DNA of 64,000 nucleotides from Limnohabitans planktonicus II-D5 (GCF_001270065.2 NZ_LFYT02000001.1:124001-188000), one strand, 5' to 3'; shown: positions 17,293 through 26,665, numbered from the stretch's first letter. A program made the numbers and translations. The notes: a model not told the origin generated them from the sequence alone.

Positions 17293-18735
17293 GTGAGGCT
17301 TTTCAAACGCGAACAACGCTCACTGTTCGGGGAAATCCTGGACTGGATGCTCACGCCGCTGCTGCTGCTGTGGCCCATCAGCCTGGCCTTGACGTGGCTG
17401 GTGGCCCAGGGCCTGGCCAACAAACCTTTTGACCGGGCCTTGATCTACAACGTGCAAGCGCTGGCCCAGCAAGTGAAGTTGGGGACCGACCAACGCGTGC
17501 AATTCAGCCTGCCACAACCGGCCAGCGAGCTGCTGCGGGCCGACGAAACCGATCTGGTCTATTACCAGGTGCGCGGCACGCTCAACGAACACCTGAGCGG
17601 CGAACGCGATTTGCCCCTGCCCCCTGCTGAAGAAGACAAAGGAAGCAGCTACGAAGTGCACATCCGCGACGATGAAATGCGCGGGCTGGAGGTGCGGGTG
17701 GCCTACACCTGGATTCGTCTGAACCCCGATGGCAAACACCCCGCCCTGGTGCAGGTGGCCGAAACCCGGGAAAAGCGCTCGGTGCTGGCCGCTGAAATCA
17801 TCAAGGGCGTGATGCTGCCCCAATTTGCCCTCTTGCCGCTGGCGGTGCTGCTGGTGTGGCTGGCTCTGGTGCGCGGCATCAAGCCGCTGTCCGAGCTGGA
17901 AGAGCGCATCCGCGCCCGCCAACCCGATGACCTGAGCCCGCTGGACGACAAGGCCGTGCCCATGGAAGTGGCCCCGCTGGTGGTGTCTGTGAACGATTTG
18001 CTGGAACGCCTGAAGGATTCCATCGTCACCCAAAAACGCTTTTTGGCCGATGCGGCGCACCAGCTCAAGACCCCGCTGGCCGGGCTGCGCATGCAGGCCG
18101 ACCTGGCGCAACGCTCAGACTCGAGCGAAGAAGACCTGAAAAAGTCCTTGCAACAAATTGGCCGCGCCAGCGTGCAAGCCACGCGCACGGTGAACCAGCT
18201 GCTGTCTTTGGCCCGTGCCGAAGGAGGCGGCACCAACCTCACGCGGCAAGCCTGCGACATGGTGCGCCTGACCAGCGAGGTGCTGCATGACTGCCTGCCC
18301 AGCGCCATGGACAAGGGCATGGACCTGGGCTATGAAGGTGTCGAAGCAGACACGCCAGGCGTCAGCGTCTTGGGCAACCCCATCTTGCTCAAGGAAATGG
18401 TGCGCAATTTGGTGGAAAACGCCATGCACTACACCCACAGCAGCCCTGAACGCACAGGCGTGATCACCGTGCGCGTGCTGGTCGATCCTTACAGCAAAGC
18501 CCTGGTCATTCAAGTGGAGGACAACGGGCCGGGCATTCCTGAGTCTGAACGTGAGTTGGTGTTCCAACCCTTTTACCGCGTGCTCGGCACGAATGTGGAT
18601 GGCTCCGGGCTGGGCCTGCCCATCGTGCGCGAGATTGCCCAACAACATGACGCCACCATCACCATCGACGCCGCAAACCCCACCCAAAACCCACCGGGCA
18701 CCTGCTTCACCTTGCGCTTTCAGGCGCCTGCTTGA
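17293..18735 (+). CDS. Two-component sensor histidine kinase (TctE/QseC-like)
   Basis: A 480-residue membrane kinase with a GTG start. Membrane spans lie at about 18-38 and 173-193 and enclose a periplasmic domain of about 130 residues of the 2CSK-N type seen in TctE. A HAMP-like linker is followed by the H-box FLADAAHQLKTPLAGLRMQAD with His256, an N-box MVRNLVENAMHYT, G1 VEDNGPGI and G2 GSGLGLPIVREIA. It would autophosphorylate and pass phosphate to the preceding response regulator. It ends just before repeat array B. Confidence 0.92.
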   Translation: MRLFKREQRSLFGEILDWMLTPLLLLWPISLALTWLVAQGLANKPFDRALIYNVQALAQQVKLGTDQRVQFSLPQPASELLRADETDLVYYQVRGTLNEHLSGERDLPLPPAEEDKGSSYEVHIRDDEMRGLEVRVAYTWIRLNPDGKHPALVQVAETREKRSVLAAEIIKGVMLPQFALLPLAVLLVWLALVRGIKPLSELEERIRARQPDDLSPLDDKAVPMEVAPLVVSVNDLLERLKDSIVTQKRFLADAAHQLKTPLAGLRMQADLAQRSDSSEEDLKKSLQQIGRASVQATRTVNQLLSLARAEGGGTNLTRQACDMVRLTSEVLHDCLPSAMDKGMDLGYEGVEADTPGVSVLGNPILLKEMVRNLVENAMHYTHSSPERTGVITVRVLVDPYSKALVIQVEDNGPGIPESERELVFQPFYRVLGTNVDGSGLGLPIVREIAQQHDATITIDAANPTQNPPGTCFTLRFQAPA

Positions 18736-18841
18736 AGTTGTCAATGCACCAAGAAGTGGTTGATTGGCAGTCGAGAACTCCGACAGGGGCCGAATGAAGC
18801 CCGCCAAAGTTGAATCAAGTTCAGCGCCGAAGCTGGCAAAC

Positions 18842-19863
18842 GTCGGACTCTTCGAGTGCCGACCTACGGGAGCCATGTATTTGTTGGTCGGTGGTCGAAG
18901 ACCCCAACAGGGGCTGCTGTCGCCCGCCAAAGTTGAATCAGGATCAGTGCCCAAGCTCACAAACGTCGGACTCTTCGAGTGCCGACCTACAGGAGCCGTG
19001 ACTTCGTAGGTCGGCGGTCGAAGACTCCGACATGGGGCCTGCTGGAGCCCGCCAAAGGTGATTCAGGATCAGCGCCCAAGCTCCCAAACGTCGGACTCTG
19101 CGAGTGCCGACCTACAGGAGCCATGAATTGGTAGGTCGGTGGTCGAAGACCCCGACATGGGGCTGCTGAAGCCCGCCAAAGTTGAATCGGGTTCAGCGCC
19201 TAAGCGGGCAAACGTCGGACTCTTCGAGTGCCGACCTACGGGGGCCATGTATTTGTTGGTCGGTGGTTGAAGACCTCGACATGGAGCTTGCTGAAGCCCG
19301 CCAAAGTTGAATCAGGTTCAGCGCCCAAGCGGGCAAACGTCGGACTCTGCGAGTGCCGACCTACGGGAGCCATGTCTTCGTAGGTCGGTGGTCGAAGACC
19401 CCGACAGGGGGCTGCTGACGCCCGCCAAAGTTGAATCAGGATCAGCGCCCAAGCTCACAGACGTCGGACTCTGCGAGTGCCGACCTACGGGAGCGATGAC
19501 TTTGTAGGTCGGTGGTCGAAGACCCCGACAGGGGGCTGCTGACGCCCGCCAAAGGTGATTCAGGATCAGCGCCGAAGCACACAGACGTCGGACTCTGCGA
19601 GTGCCGACCTACGGGAGCCTTGACTTCGTAGGTCGGCGGTCGAAGACCCCGACAGGGGCCTCCTGAAGCCCGCAAAGTTGAATCAGGTTCAGCGCCCAAG
19701 CGCGCAGACGTCGGACTCTGCGAGTGCCGACCTACGGGAGCCATGTATTTGTTGGTCGTTGGTCGAAGACCTCGACATGGAGCTTGCTGAAGCCCGCCAA
19801 AGTTGAATCAGGTTCAGCGCCCAAGCGCGCAGACGTCGGACTCTGCGATTGCCGACCTACGGG
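18842..19863. repeat. REP-like hairpin array B (9 copies, 123-125 bp period)
   Basis: Copies of GTCGGACTCT(T/G)CGAGTGCCGAC start at 18842, 18965, 19090, 19214, 19339, 19463, 19587, 19710 and 19835. Eight are followed by a GTAGGTCGG or TTGGTCGG hairpin with head GGTCGAAGACC or a close variant. The spacer contains GCCCGCCAAAGTTGAATCAG and GTTCAGCGCCCAAGC, the same spacer family as arrays C and D but not array A. It fills the convergent gap between the sensor kinase and ridA. Confidence 0.95.
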
Positions 19864-19911
19864 AGTCATGACGCACACATTGGGGCTGAATGCGTGCCAG
19901 CCATGTCATGC

Positions 19912-20256
19912 TTAAACCGCCGCCGTGACCACGATTTCGAGCTTCCATTCGGGCTTGGCCAAGTGGGCCTGAACGGTGGCGCGTGGCGGGGTGTGGCCGG
20001 GCACGACCCAGGCGTCCCACACGCTGTTCATGCCGGGAAAGTCGTTCAGGTCCGTCAAAAAAATCTGCGCCATCAGGATTTTGGATTTGTCCGATCCGGC
20101 CCTGGCCAGCAAGGTGTCTATTGCAGCCAACACCTGACGGGTTTGCCCGGCAATGTCTTGGCTGGCGTCATCGGGAATCTGACCGGCCAGATAAACCGTG
20201 CCGTTGTGGATGGCCGCTTCGGACAGGCGGGCGCCGACATCAATGCGTTGGATCAT
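19912..20256 (-). CDS. ridA: RidA/YjgF-family protein
   Basis: A 114-residue RidA-superfamily protein, a trimeric enzyme family that hydrolyses reactive enamine/imine intermediates. Family blocks are the start MIQRIDVGARLSEAAIHNGTVYLAGQIPDD, QTRQVLAAIDTLLARAGSDKSKILMAQIFLTDL and the C-terminal WVVPGHTPPRATVQAHLAKPEWKLEIVVTA with the conserved Arg that binds the substrate carboxylate. The ATG at 20256 matches the usual start of the family; the frame is open upstream to 20328 with no support. It is the last minus-strand gene of the acyl-CoA region, 134 bp after the crotonase gene. Confidence 0.88.
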   Translation of the reverse strand: MIQRIDVGARLSEAAIHNGTVYLAGQIPDDASQDIAGQTRQVLAAIDTLLARAGSDKSKILMAQIFLTDLNDFPGMNSVWDAWVVPGHTPPRATVQAHLAKPEWKLEIVVTAAV

Positions 20257-20390
20257 GGGAATGTGCTCAGAAGTTGAAAAGGCACCATCGTACCGTTCGC
20301 GTCCTGGGCAATGTGCACACCAATGCATGTTTCGCGGCCATCGCGACCCAGGACCAGTCCTGCAACTGCGGCCTGATCACCCATGGCGTG

Positions 20391-21209
20391 TCAGACCTTG
20401 CCCTGCTCGGGCCAGGCAAACAAGGGCGGCTGCTTGTTCAGAAACAGGCCCACGGCTTCGCGGTGCTCGGCGGTGCCTGCGGCCAAGGCCTGGGCTTGCG
20501 CTTCGGTGCTCAGCATGTCTTGCAGGCCGCCGCCCAAGGCGCTGTTCAGGCTGCGCTTGATGAGCGCCACAGCGGCGGGGGAAGCGCCCACAAAGCTGCG
20601 GGCCAGGGTTTGCGCACGGGGCAGCAGCTGGTCCGGCGCGTGCAACTCCATCACCAGCCCCAAGCGCAGGGCCTCTTGCGCGTCGATGTCGCGGGCAGAG
20701 AGCATGATTTCTTTGGCGCGCTGCACGCCCACCACGCGGGGCAAGGTGTAGAGCGCGCCCACATCAGGCACCAGCCCCACCTTGAGGAAGGACATGTTGA
20801 ACCAGGTGCGTGGCGTGGCCAGCACGAAGTCGGCCGACAGCGCCAGGCTGAAGCCCGCACCAGCGGCCGCGCCATCGACGGCGGCGATCACCGGGCGGTC
20901 GAGCGTCAGCAGCACTTGCACCCACTCGTGCAGGGTCTGCATGCGCCCAAGCCAGCCGCCGTTGTCCAGATTAGCGGCCGCGATGTTTTTCAGGTCACCG
21001 CCCGAACAGAAGTGCCCGCCCGCCCCCGTGAGTATCACGGCGCGGATGGACTTGTCGTGCTGGATGTGTTGCAAAGCCAGCGACAGCTCGTCGCGCATGG
21101 CGGGCTCGAGCGCATTGCGTTTGCTGGGGCTGTCAAAGGTGATGGTGGCGACCTGGTCGGTCACGTCGAATTGCAGCAAAGAAGGCGAACTTTTTGAAGG
21201 GATGATCAT
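20391..21209 (-). CDS. Enoyl-CoA hydratase/isomerase family protein (PaaG-like)
   Basis: A 272-residue crotonase-fold protein. The oxyanion-hole blocks GGHFCSGGDLKN and DGAAAGAGFSLALSAD are intact. In the second catalytic region it reads VGLVPDVGALYTLPRVVG, with Asp where PaaG-type isomerases also have Asp and without the paired Glu residues of hydratase ECH1. It is therefore more likely a double-bond isomerase or ring-oxepin isomerase than a plain hydratase, although this is inference. It is separated from the next upstream gene by 205 bp containing one paired REP hairpin element. Confidence 0.88.
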   Translation of the reverse strand: MIIPSKSSPSLLQFDVTDQVATITFDSPSKRNALEPAMRDELSLALQHIQHDKSIRAVILTGAGGHFCSGGDLKNIAAANLDNGGWLGRMQTLHEWVQVLLTLDRPVIAAVDGAAAGAGFSLALSADFVLATPRTWFNMSFLKVGLVPDVGALYTLPRVVGVQRAKEIMLSARDIDAQEALRLGLVMELHAPDQLLPRAQTLARSFVGASPAAVALIKRSLNSALGGGLQDMLSTEAQAQALAAGTAEHREAVGLFLNKQPPLFAWPEQGKV

Positions 21210-21266
21210 GAGAGGCTCCTCAGCCTAAGGACAGGGGTTGGCTGCTTGTTGATCGCAGCAATTGTT

Positions 21267-21372
21267 GTAGGTCGGTGGTCGAAGACCCCGACATGGGAGC
21301 TTGTGCGGCGCGGCTTGTCTTGAAGCAAACGGTGCAAACGGCAGATGTCGGACTCTGCGAGTGGCGACCTAC
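21267..21372. repeat. Single paired REP-like element
   Basis: GTAGGTCGG-TGGTCGAAGACC-CCGAC at the left and GTCGGACTCTGCGAGTGGCGACCTAC at the right face each other across a divergent spacer. To the right, at about 21390-21420, is the flank CATTTCAAACTTCGAAATGC followed by CGGATCAA, which matches the terminal repeats of the elements at 26.2 and 59.9 kb. Confidence 0.85.
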
Positions 21373-21414
21373 GAGATCACTTGGCGCACCCATTTCAAAC
21401 TTCGAAATGCCGGA

Positions 21415-22200
21415 TCAATAGGCCGAGTAATCGCGGCCACCGGCCAGGGAACTGCCACCGTCCACCGCCATGATGGCACCGGTGACGAATGCGGCGTGTG
21501 GCGACGCCAAAAACAGCGCCATGTCTGCGATCTCTTCCACCCGGCCCATGCGCTGCAGGGGTACGGACTGCGTCATTCGTTGCAGGGCTTCGGGCGTGGG
21601 CGCCAGGCGGCGAATGCCTTCGGTGTCGGCAATTGGGCCGGGCACGATGGAGTTCACGCGCACGCCCTCTGGCCCCCACTCCATGGCCAGCACCCGCGTG
21701 AGCATGTCCACGCCCGCCTTGGCCGCGCACACATGGGCTTGCAGCTTGGTGGGGTTGAAGGCCTGCGGTGCCGAGATGTTGATGACACAGGCACCCGGGC
21801 GGCGCAAGTGTTCGAAGCCTGCACGCATCACATGGAAGGTGCCGTTCAGGTCAATGTCCACCACGGTCTTGAAGCCGTTGGCCGACATGCCCAAAGCGGG
21901 TGCCAAAAAGTTGCCCGCCGCGCCAGAGACCAACACATCAAACGGGCCGATGGCGTCACGCGCCTGTTGCAGCACAGCGGCAATGCCGGGGGCGTCGCGC
22001 ACGTCGGCGCTGTAACCTTCAATCTGCGTGCCGTGTTGGCGCAGCTGCTCAACGGCTTGGGCCACGCGCTCGGCGTTGCGGCTGGCAATGGCCACGTTCG
22101 CCCCGGCCTGCGCAAACGCGGTGGCGATGCCCAAGTTGATGCCGCTGCTGCCACCGGCCACAAACACCGACTGGCCTTTGAAACTCAAGGGGATGCGCAT
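21415..22200 (-). CDS. SDR family oxidoreductase, 2,4-dienoyl-CoA reductase-like
   Basis: A 261-residue Rossmann-fold protein. The cofactor motif VAGGSSGINLGIA lies near residue 14 and NVAIASRNAERV suggests NADP preference. The usual Y-x-x-x-K is replaced by H-V-C-A-A-K in SAPQAFNPTKLQAHVCAAKAGVDMLTRVLAMEWG. This lack of catalytic Tyr with a retained Lys is characteristic of peroxisomal-type 2,4-dienoyl-CoA reductases, which otherwise share this segment, so reduction of dienoyl-CoA intermediates is the preferred assignment. AGGAGA precedes the ATG at 22200; the frame is open to 22233. It belongs to the minus-strand acyl-CoA gene run. Confidence 0.85.
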   Translation of the reverse strand: MRIPLSFKGQSVFVAGGSSGINLGIATAFAQAGANVAIASRNAERVAQAVEQLRQHGTQIEGYSADVRDAPGIAAVLQQARDAIGPFDVLVSGAAGNFLAPALGMSANGFKTVVDIDLNGTFHVMRAGFEHLRRPGACVINISAPQAFNPTKLQAHVCAAKAGVDMLTRVLAMEWGPEGVRVNSIVPGPIADTEGIRRLAPTPEALQRMTQSVPLQRMGRVEEIADMALFLASPHAAFVTGAIMAVDGGSSLAGGRDYSAY

Positions 22201-22279
22201 GGGGTCTCCTGTTGGAAAAAGTGAGATTTGCAAATGGATGCTTTGGCGTGGGCTCCTGCAGGTAAGCCGTCTGGCCCTC

Positions 22280-22355
22280 GTAGGTCGGTGGCTTTAGCCC
22301 CGACATGCAGCCTGAGCCGAAGCCCGCCATGTCGGACCTGAAGGTACCGACCTAC
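22280..22355. repeat. Single paired REP-like element
   Basis: GTAGGTCGG-TGGCTTTAGCC-CCGAC faces GTCGG-ACCTGAAGGT-ACCGACCTAC. The right hairpin has an unusual but still self-complementary head (ACC-TGAA-GGT). It occupies the gap between the acyl-CoA ligase and SDR genes. Confidence 0.85.
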
Positions 22356-22438
22356 AACTGCAAGCGATAGCTTGCGGGCCACGGGCACCCCATCGCCAGC
22401 AGGGTCGGCTCCTACACAACAAGCGGGGTGCGGGTGGG

Positions 22439-24142
22439 TCATGGGGTCGCCTGTGAAGGGGCTGCAGCCAGGCGCGCGCGTTCTTGCTCTTGCAGCTGTC
22501 GCCAGAGGATCTTGCCGGTGCCCGACTTGGGCAGGGTGTCCACAAATCGCACGATGCGCGGGGTTTTGTAGGCGGCCATGTGCTCGCGGCTCCAGTCGAT
22601 GAGGTCTTGCTCGGTGACTTGACCTTGGAAGGCAGGCTTGAGCACCAAGAGCGCCATCACGTTTTCGCCGCGCTTGTCGTCGGGCACCGCGATCACGCAG
22701 GCTTCGTGCACCGCCGGGTGTTCGTACAAGGTGTTTTCCACCTCGGCGGGCCAGACCTTGAAGCCTGAGACGTTGACCATGCGCTTGAGGCGGTCGCGCA
22801 TGAAGAAGTAACCCTCTTCGTCCACACTGGCCAAGTCGCCTGTGCGAAAAAACGTTTGGCCGTCCAGCTCAAAAAATGAGGTCTGGTTGGCCTGCTCGTT
22901 TTGCCAATAGCCGAGCATCAGTTGCGCGCCACGCGTGACCAGCTCACCCACCTCGCCCACGGGCAACTCGCGCAGAGTTTCTGGGTCCACGATGCGCGCG
23001 TCCACGCCGGGCGTGATGACGCCCAAACACTGGCGCTTGCCGCGTGCCGGTGGGTTGCCCAACAAAAATGAGGCGGTCTCGGTCATGCCGTAGGCCTCGT
23101 TGTAGGCGATGCCAAAACGCGTTTGCAGCAAGTTCGCCACCGTCTCCGGCATGGCCGCGCCGCCTCCCGCCAAAGCCGACAAGCTGCTCAGGTCGCGCTG
23201 CGCGGCGGCCGGGTTGGCAAAGAAGTCGATCAGCATGGCGGGGGGTGCAGACCAGGTCGTGACGCGGTGCTTCTCGATCAATCGCGCCGCTGACGCCGCA
23301 TGCCAGCGCGGCAGCATGACCACGGTGGCCCCCAGCGTGATCGGAACATTGAGGCCGCCCTGCATGCCCAGCATGTGGAACAAAGGCGCGACAGCCAAAA
23401 ACACCGAGTCCATGTGCATCCCGCGCCAAACCTGCGCAGCCATGTTGGACGCCAGCACCGTGGCGTGGGTGTGCATGCAGCCCTTGGGGTGGCCGGTGGT
23501 GCCCGAGGTGTAGGGCAGCACACACAGGTCGTCGCTGTGTGGGTGCTCTGCAGGCGCGGGCAAGGCCTGTGCGATGGCGTCTTCGAGCCCATGCAGGCCC
23601 GGGGCATCGGGCCACTGGCGCGGGGCCAATACAACTTCAGGCACTTCGTCGCTGACGGGCTGCGCAGGCAGGCCTTCTGAATACGCATGCACCAGCACGG
23701 CTTGCAATGCATTCGCATCGGCGGGCTGCAGCAGCGGCATGACCTGCGGCAACAACTCTTGCGCCACCATGGCCACCCGTGCGCCGCTGTCTTGCAGGTA
23801 GTAGCGGATTTCGCTGGGCGTGCACATGGCGTTGACCGGCACCACCACCGCCCCGGCGCGCATGATGCCGTAGTAGGCCGCCACGTATTGCGGGCAGTTT
23901 TGGCTCATCAGCAAAACCCGGTCGCCGCGCTGCACACCCAGGCGCTGGGTGAGGTAACCGGCCAGCGCCTCCACACGCGCATGCAGCGCCGCATAGCTCA
24001 GCGTGCTGCCGCAAAAAATCACGGCGGGCTTGTTCGGAAAGCGCTCGGCCGCGACCTGAACGTAATGCGTGAGCGGTACCTGCGGCAGGTTCAGCGTGCG
24101 CGGAACGCCTTTGGGCCAATAAGGCAGGGACGATGTGGACAT
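22439..24142 (-). CDS. Long/medium-chain acyl-CoA synthetase (AMP-forming)
   Basis: A 567-residue ANL-superfamily ligase that activates a carboxylic acid to its CoA thioester through an acyl-adenylate. It has the P-loop YTSGTTGHPKGCMHTH, the adenine-binding YGMTETAS, the hinge region FRTGDLASVDEEGYFFMRDRLKRM and the C-terminal catalytic Lys in LPKSGTGKILWRQL. The start at 24142 (MSTSSLPYW) fits family alignments; the open frame extends to 24178. It lies 45 bp downstream of the acyl-CoA dehydrogenase and presumably supplies its substrate. Chain length is not determined. Confidence 0.92.
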   Translation of the reverse strand: MSTSSLPYWPKGVPRTLNLPQVPLTHYVQVAAERFPNKPAVIFCGSTLSYAALHARVEALAGYLTQRLGVQRGDRVLLMSQNCPQYVAAYYGIMRAGAVVVPVNAMCTPSEIRYYLQDSGARVAMVAQELLPQVMPLLQPADANALQAVLVHAYSEGLPAQPVSDEVPEVVLAPRQWPDAPGLHGLEDAIAQALPAPAEHPHSDDLCVLPYTSGTTGHPKGCMHTHATVLASNMAAQVWRGMHMDSVFLAVAPLFHMLGMQGGLNVPITLGATVVMLPRWHAASAARLIEKHRVTTWSAPPAMLIDFFANPAAAQRDLSSLSALAGGGAAMPETVANLLQTRFGIAYNEAYGMTETASFLLGNPPARGKRQCLGVITPGVDARIVDPETLRELPVGEVGELVTRGAQLMLGYWQNEQANQTSFFELDGQTFFRTGDLASVDEEGYFFMRDRLKRMVNVSGFKVWPAEVENTLYEHPAVHEACVIAVPDDKRGENVMALLVLKPAFQGQVTEQDLIDWSREHMAAYKTPRIVRFVDTLPKSGTGKILWRQLQEQERARLAAAPSQATP

Positions 24143-24187
24143 GAGCGGCTCTTTAGGCGGGTGCGGTGTGGGTGGCACAAACGGTGA

Positions 24188-25339
24188 TCACAAACTGCGC
24201 GAAATCAGCTCTTTCATGACCTCGCTGGTGCCGCCATAGATGCGGGTCACGCGTGAGTCCACAAAGGCGCGGGTGATGGGGTATTCCATCATGTAGCCGT
24301 AGCCGCCATACAGCTGCAGCAATTCGTCGAGCGCTTTGCCCAGCTCTTCGGTGGCAAACAGCTTGGCCATGGCACCTTCTTGCACGGTGAGCTTGCGGCG
24401 CAGGTGTTCGCCTAAATACTGGTCCACCATCATGCGCACGGCGGTGGTGCGCACCTTGATTTCGGCCAGCTTGAAACGGGTGTTCTGAAAATCAAACAGC
24501 GGCTTGCCAAACACCACGCGCTCCTTGGTGTAGCGCACGGTCTCGTCAAACATCGCCTCCATCTTGGCGGCTGCGCCCAAGGCGATCACAAAGCGCTCTT
24601 GCGCCAGCTCTTGCATCAGGTAGGCAAAGCCCTTGTTTTCTTCGCCCAGGATGTTGGTCACAGGCACGCGCACGTCTTCAAAAAACAGCTCGGCGGTGTC
24701 GGCCGCTTCTTGGCCCATTTTGTCGAGCTTGCGGCCTTTGCGAAAACCAGCGCGGTCGGCCTCGACCAGGATCAGCGACACGCCCTTGGCACCCAGCTCG
24801 GGCTCGGTCTTGGCCACCACCACGACCAGGTCGCAGTTCAGGCCATTGGAGATGAAGGTCTTGGCGCCGTTGATGACGTACTCGTCGCCCTCGCGGCGCG
24901 CCGTGGTGCGGATGGCTTTGAGGTCGCTGCCCGCGCCGGGCTCGCTCATGGCAATGGCCAGAATCACCTCGCCCGTGGCGCATTGGAGGAGCCACTGGGC
25001 TTTTTGTGCGGGCGTGCCCAGTCGCTCGATGTAGGGGGCCACCACATCCGAGTGCAGCCCAAAGCCCAAGCCGCTCACGCCCGAGCGGCCGATCTCTTCG
25101 ACGATCACGGCCGCGTGGCCGAAGTCGCCACCGCCGCCGCCCCATTCAGGGTCCATGGTGGCGCACAGCAGGCCTTCGCGCCCGGCCTTGAGCCAGGTTT
25201 CGCGGTCGACCTTGCCGTCTTTGTCCCATTGGGCTTGGCGGGGTTTGCATTCGCGCTCCAAAAAGCGGCGCACGGTGGTGCGCAGCATTTCGTGGTCTTC
25301 ACGGAACACGCTGCGGGGGAAAGTCAGGATGCTGTCCAT
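24188..25339 (-). CDS. Acyl-CoA dehydrogenase
   Basis: A 383-residue FAD enzyme that introduces the alpha-beta double bond. The FAD/substrate segments ILAIAMSEPGAGSDLKAI and NGAKTFISNG are typical. The catalytic base is probably the Glu in GGYGYMMEYPITRAFVDSRVTRIYGGTSEVMKELISRSL, in the position used by medium/short-chain enzymes. It begins 7 bp after the SDR gene and is followed by the acyl-CoA ligase, forming a compact catabolic operon. Electrons would go to ETF, whose genes are not in this window. Confidence 0.93.
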   Translation of the reverse strand: MDSILTFPRSVFREDHEMLRTTVRRFLERECKPRQAQWDKDGKVDRETWLKAGREGLLCATMDPEWGGGGGDFGHAAVIVEEIGRSGVSGLGFGLHSDVVAPYIERLGTPAQKAQWLLQCATGEVILAIAMSEPGAGSDLKAIRTTARREGDEYVINGAKTFISNGLNCDLVVVVAKTEPELGAKGVSLILVEADRAGFRKGRKLDKMGQEAADTAELFFEDVRVPVTNILGEENKGFAYLMQELAQERFVIALGAAAKMEAMFDETVRYTKERVVFGKPLFDFQNTRFKLAEIKVRTTAVRMMVDQYLGEHLRRKLTVQEGAMAKLFATEELGKALDELLQLYGGYGYMMEYPITRAFVDSRVTRIYGGTSEVMKELISRSL

Positions 25340-25346
25340 ATGCGCC

Positions 25347-26174
25347 TTAAGGACGGCCGCCGCCGCAAACCAACACCTGGCCGCTGACGTAGTTGGACTC
25401 GGGGATGCAGAACATGTAGACCGCGCCTGCGGCTTCTTCGGGCGTGCCGCCCCGACCCAGCGGGATGGTGGATTCTGCGGCCTTCAGGCGATCGGGCTGC
25501 ACGCCGACGGCGATGGTGCGGCCCTGAATCTCCACGCTGGCATCACCTGCCGTAAGCGGTTGCGTCAGGCGCGTCATGATCAGACCAAAGGCCACGCTGT
25601 TGACGTTGACCTTGTAACGGCCCCACTCTTTGGCCATGGCTTTGGTCAGGCCGTTGATGCCCGCCTTGGCCGCCGCGTAGTTGGCCTGGCCTGCGTTGCC
25701 GTAGACGCCCGAGGTGGACGAGATGTTGACCACCTTGCGGTGCTTGGATATGCCCGCTTCGGCCTCTTTTTTGGCCGCGTCGCGGATGAAGCCCGAGGCA
25801 GCGCGCAAGATGCGAAACGGCGCGGTCAGGTGCACGGCCAGCATGGCATCCCACTGCTCGTCGCTCATCTTTTGCAGCACGTTGTCCCAGGTGTATCCGG
25901 CGTTGTTGACGATGATGTCGATGCCGCCAAAGGCGTCGAGCGCTGTCTTGACAAAGCGGTCGCCAAAGTCGGTGTCGGTCACGCTGCCAATGCAGGCCAC
26001 GGCCTGGCCGCCGCTGGCTTTGATGTCGGCCACCGTCTGCTCGGCCGGGGCCTGGTCAAGGTCGTTGATGACGAGGCGTGCGCCTTCACTGGCGAGCTTG
26101 AGCGCGATTTCACGGCCGATGCCTCGGCCAGAACCTGACACCAGGGCCACCTGGCCTTCGAGTTTGCGGGTCAT
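25347..26174 (-). CDS. SDR family dehydrogenase, FabG/3-hydroxyacyl-CoA dehydrogenase-like
   Basis: A 275-residue classical SDR. It shows SGSGRGIGREIA (residues 13-24), NNAG in IIVNNAGYTWDN, the catalytic Ser in NISSTSGVYG and YAAAK in GNAGQANYAAAKAGINGLTKAMA. The expected reaction is oxidation of a 3-hydroxyacyl-CoA. Two truncated copies of its first 62 codons lie directly upstream at exactly 360-bp spacing, each with its own upstream REP element, so this complete copy is the one nearest the downstream genes. It is followed after 7 bp by the acyl-CoA dehydrogenase. Confidence 0.92.
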   Translation of the reverse strand: MTRKLEGQVALVSGSGRGIGREIALKLASEGARLVINDLDQAPAEQTVADIKASGGQAVACIGSVTDTDFGDRFVKTALDAFGGIDIIVNNAGYTWDNVLQKMSDEQWDAMLAVHLTAPFRILRAASGFIRDAAKKEAEAGISKHRKVVNISSTSGVYGNAGQANYAAAKAGINGLTKAMAKEWGRYKVNVNSVAFGLIMTRLTQPLTAGDASVEIQGRTIAVGVQPDRLKAAESTIPLGRGGTPEEAAGAVYMFCIPESNYVSGQVLVCGGGRP

Positions 26175-26229
26175 GAGGAGTCCTTTTCTATGGCATGTTG
26201 AAGTCTGAAACGTGTGCGCAATTCTTCTC

Positions 26230-26305
26230 GTAGGTCGGTGGCTTTAGCCCCGACATTGCTGACTTTGGCGGAGGCTGCATGTCGGGGCTAAAGCCGCCGA
26301 CCTAC
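26230..26305. repeat. Paired REP-like element upstream of the intact SDR gene
   Basis: GTAGGTCGG-TGGCTTTAGCC-CCGAC faces GTCGGGGCTAAAGCCGCCGACCTAC. The flanks GTTGAAGTCTGAAACGTGTG (left) and TTGAAAACTTCAAAGG then GCCGGATCAA (right) form imperfect terminal inverted repeats, so the whole element is about 150 bp. Confidence 0.85.
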
Positions 26306-26348
26306 AACATCTTTGCGCATTGAAAACTTCAAAGGGCCGGATCAACAA

Positions 26349-26534
26349 AATGCAGGCCACGGCTTGGCCACCGTTGGCGACGATATCGGCCACCGTCTGC
26401 TCAGCCGGGGCTTGGTCGAGGTCGTTGATGACGACGCGGGCACCTTCGCTGGCCAGCTTGAGCGCGATTTCACGGCCGATGCCTCGGCCAGAACCTGACA
26501 CCTGGGCCACCTGGCCTTCGAGTTTGCGGTTCAT
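26349..26534 (-). pseudogene. Truncated duplicate of the SDR N-terminus (copy 1)
   Basis: Codons 1-62 match the SDR at 25347-26174 with few changes (for example MNRKLEGQVAQVSGSG and DIVANGGQAVACI). The reading frame then enters the repeat element (LLIRPFEVFNAQ...) and stops at 26244, so no functional dehydrogenase is possible. It keeps an upstream region like the parent's and could still be translated as a short fusion peptide. Confidence 0.9.
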
Positions 26535-26589
26535 GGGGAATCCTTTTCTATGGCATGTTGAAGTCTGAAACGTGTGCGCAATTCTTCTC

Positions 26590-26665
26590 GTAGGTCGGTG
26601 GCTTTAGCCCCGACATGACTCGCTTCGGCGGAGGCTGCATGTCGGGGCTGAAGCCACCGACCTAC
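26590..26665. repeat. Paired REP-like element, second triplication unit
   Basis: Near copy of the element at 26230-26305 with head GGCTTTAGCC on the left and GGCTGAAGCC on the right. Confidence 0.85.

Noticed and set aside
15012..19915. Many small open frames of 60-140 residues with sequences like VGRWSKTPTFGL
   Set aside because: They are repeated readings of REP-like hairpin DNA in several frames, with no ribosome sites and no similarity to proteins.
19983..21197. 404-residue plus-strand open frame
   Set aside because: It lies antisense to ridA and the crotonase gene and has no recognisable domain.
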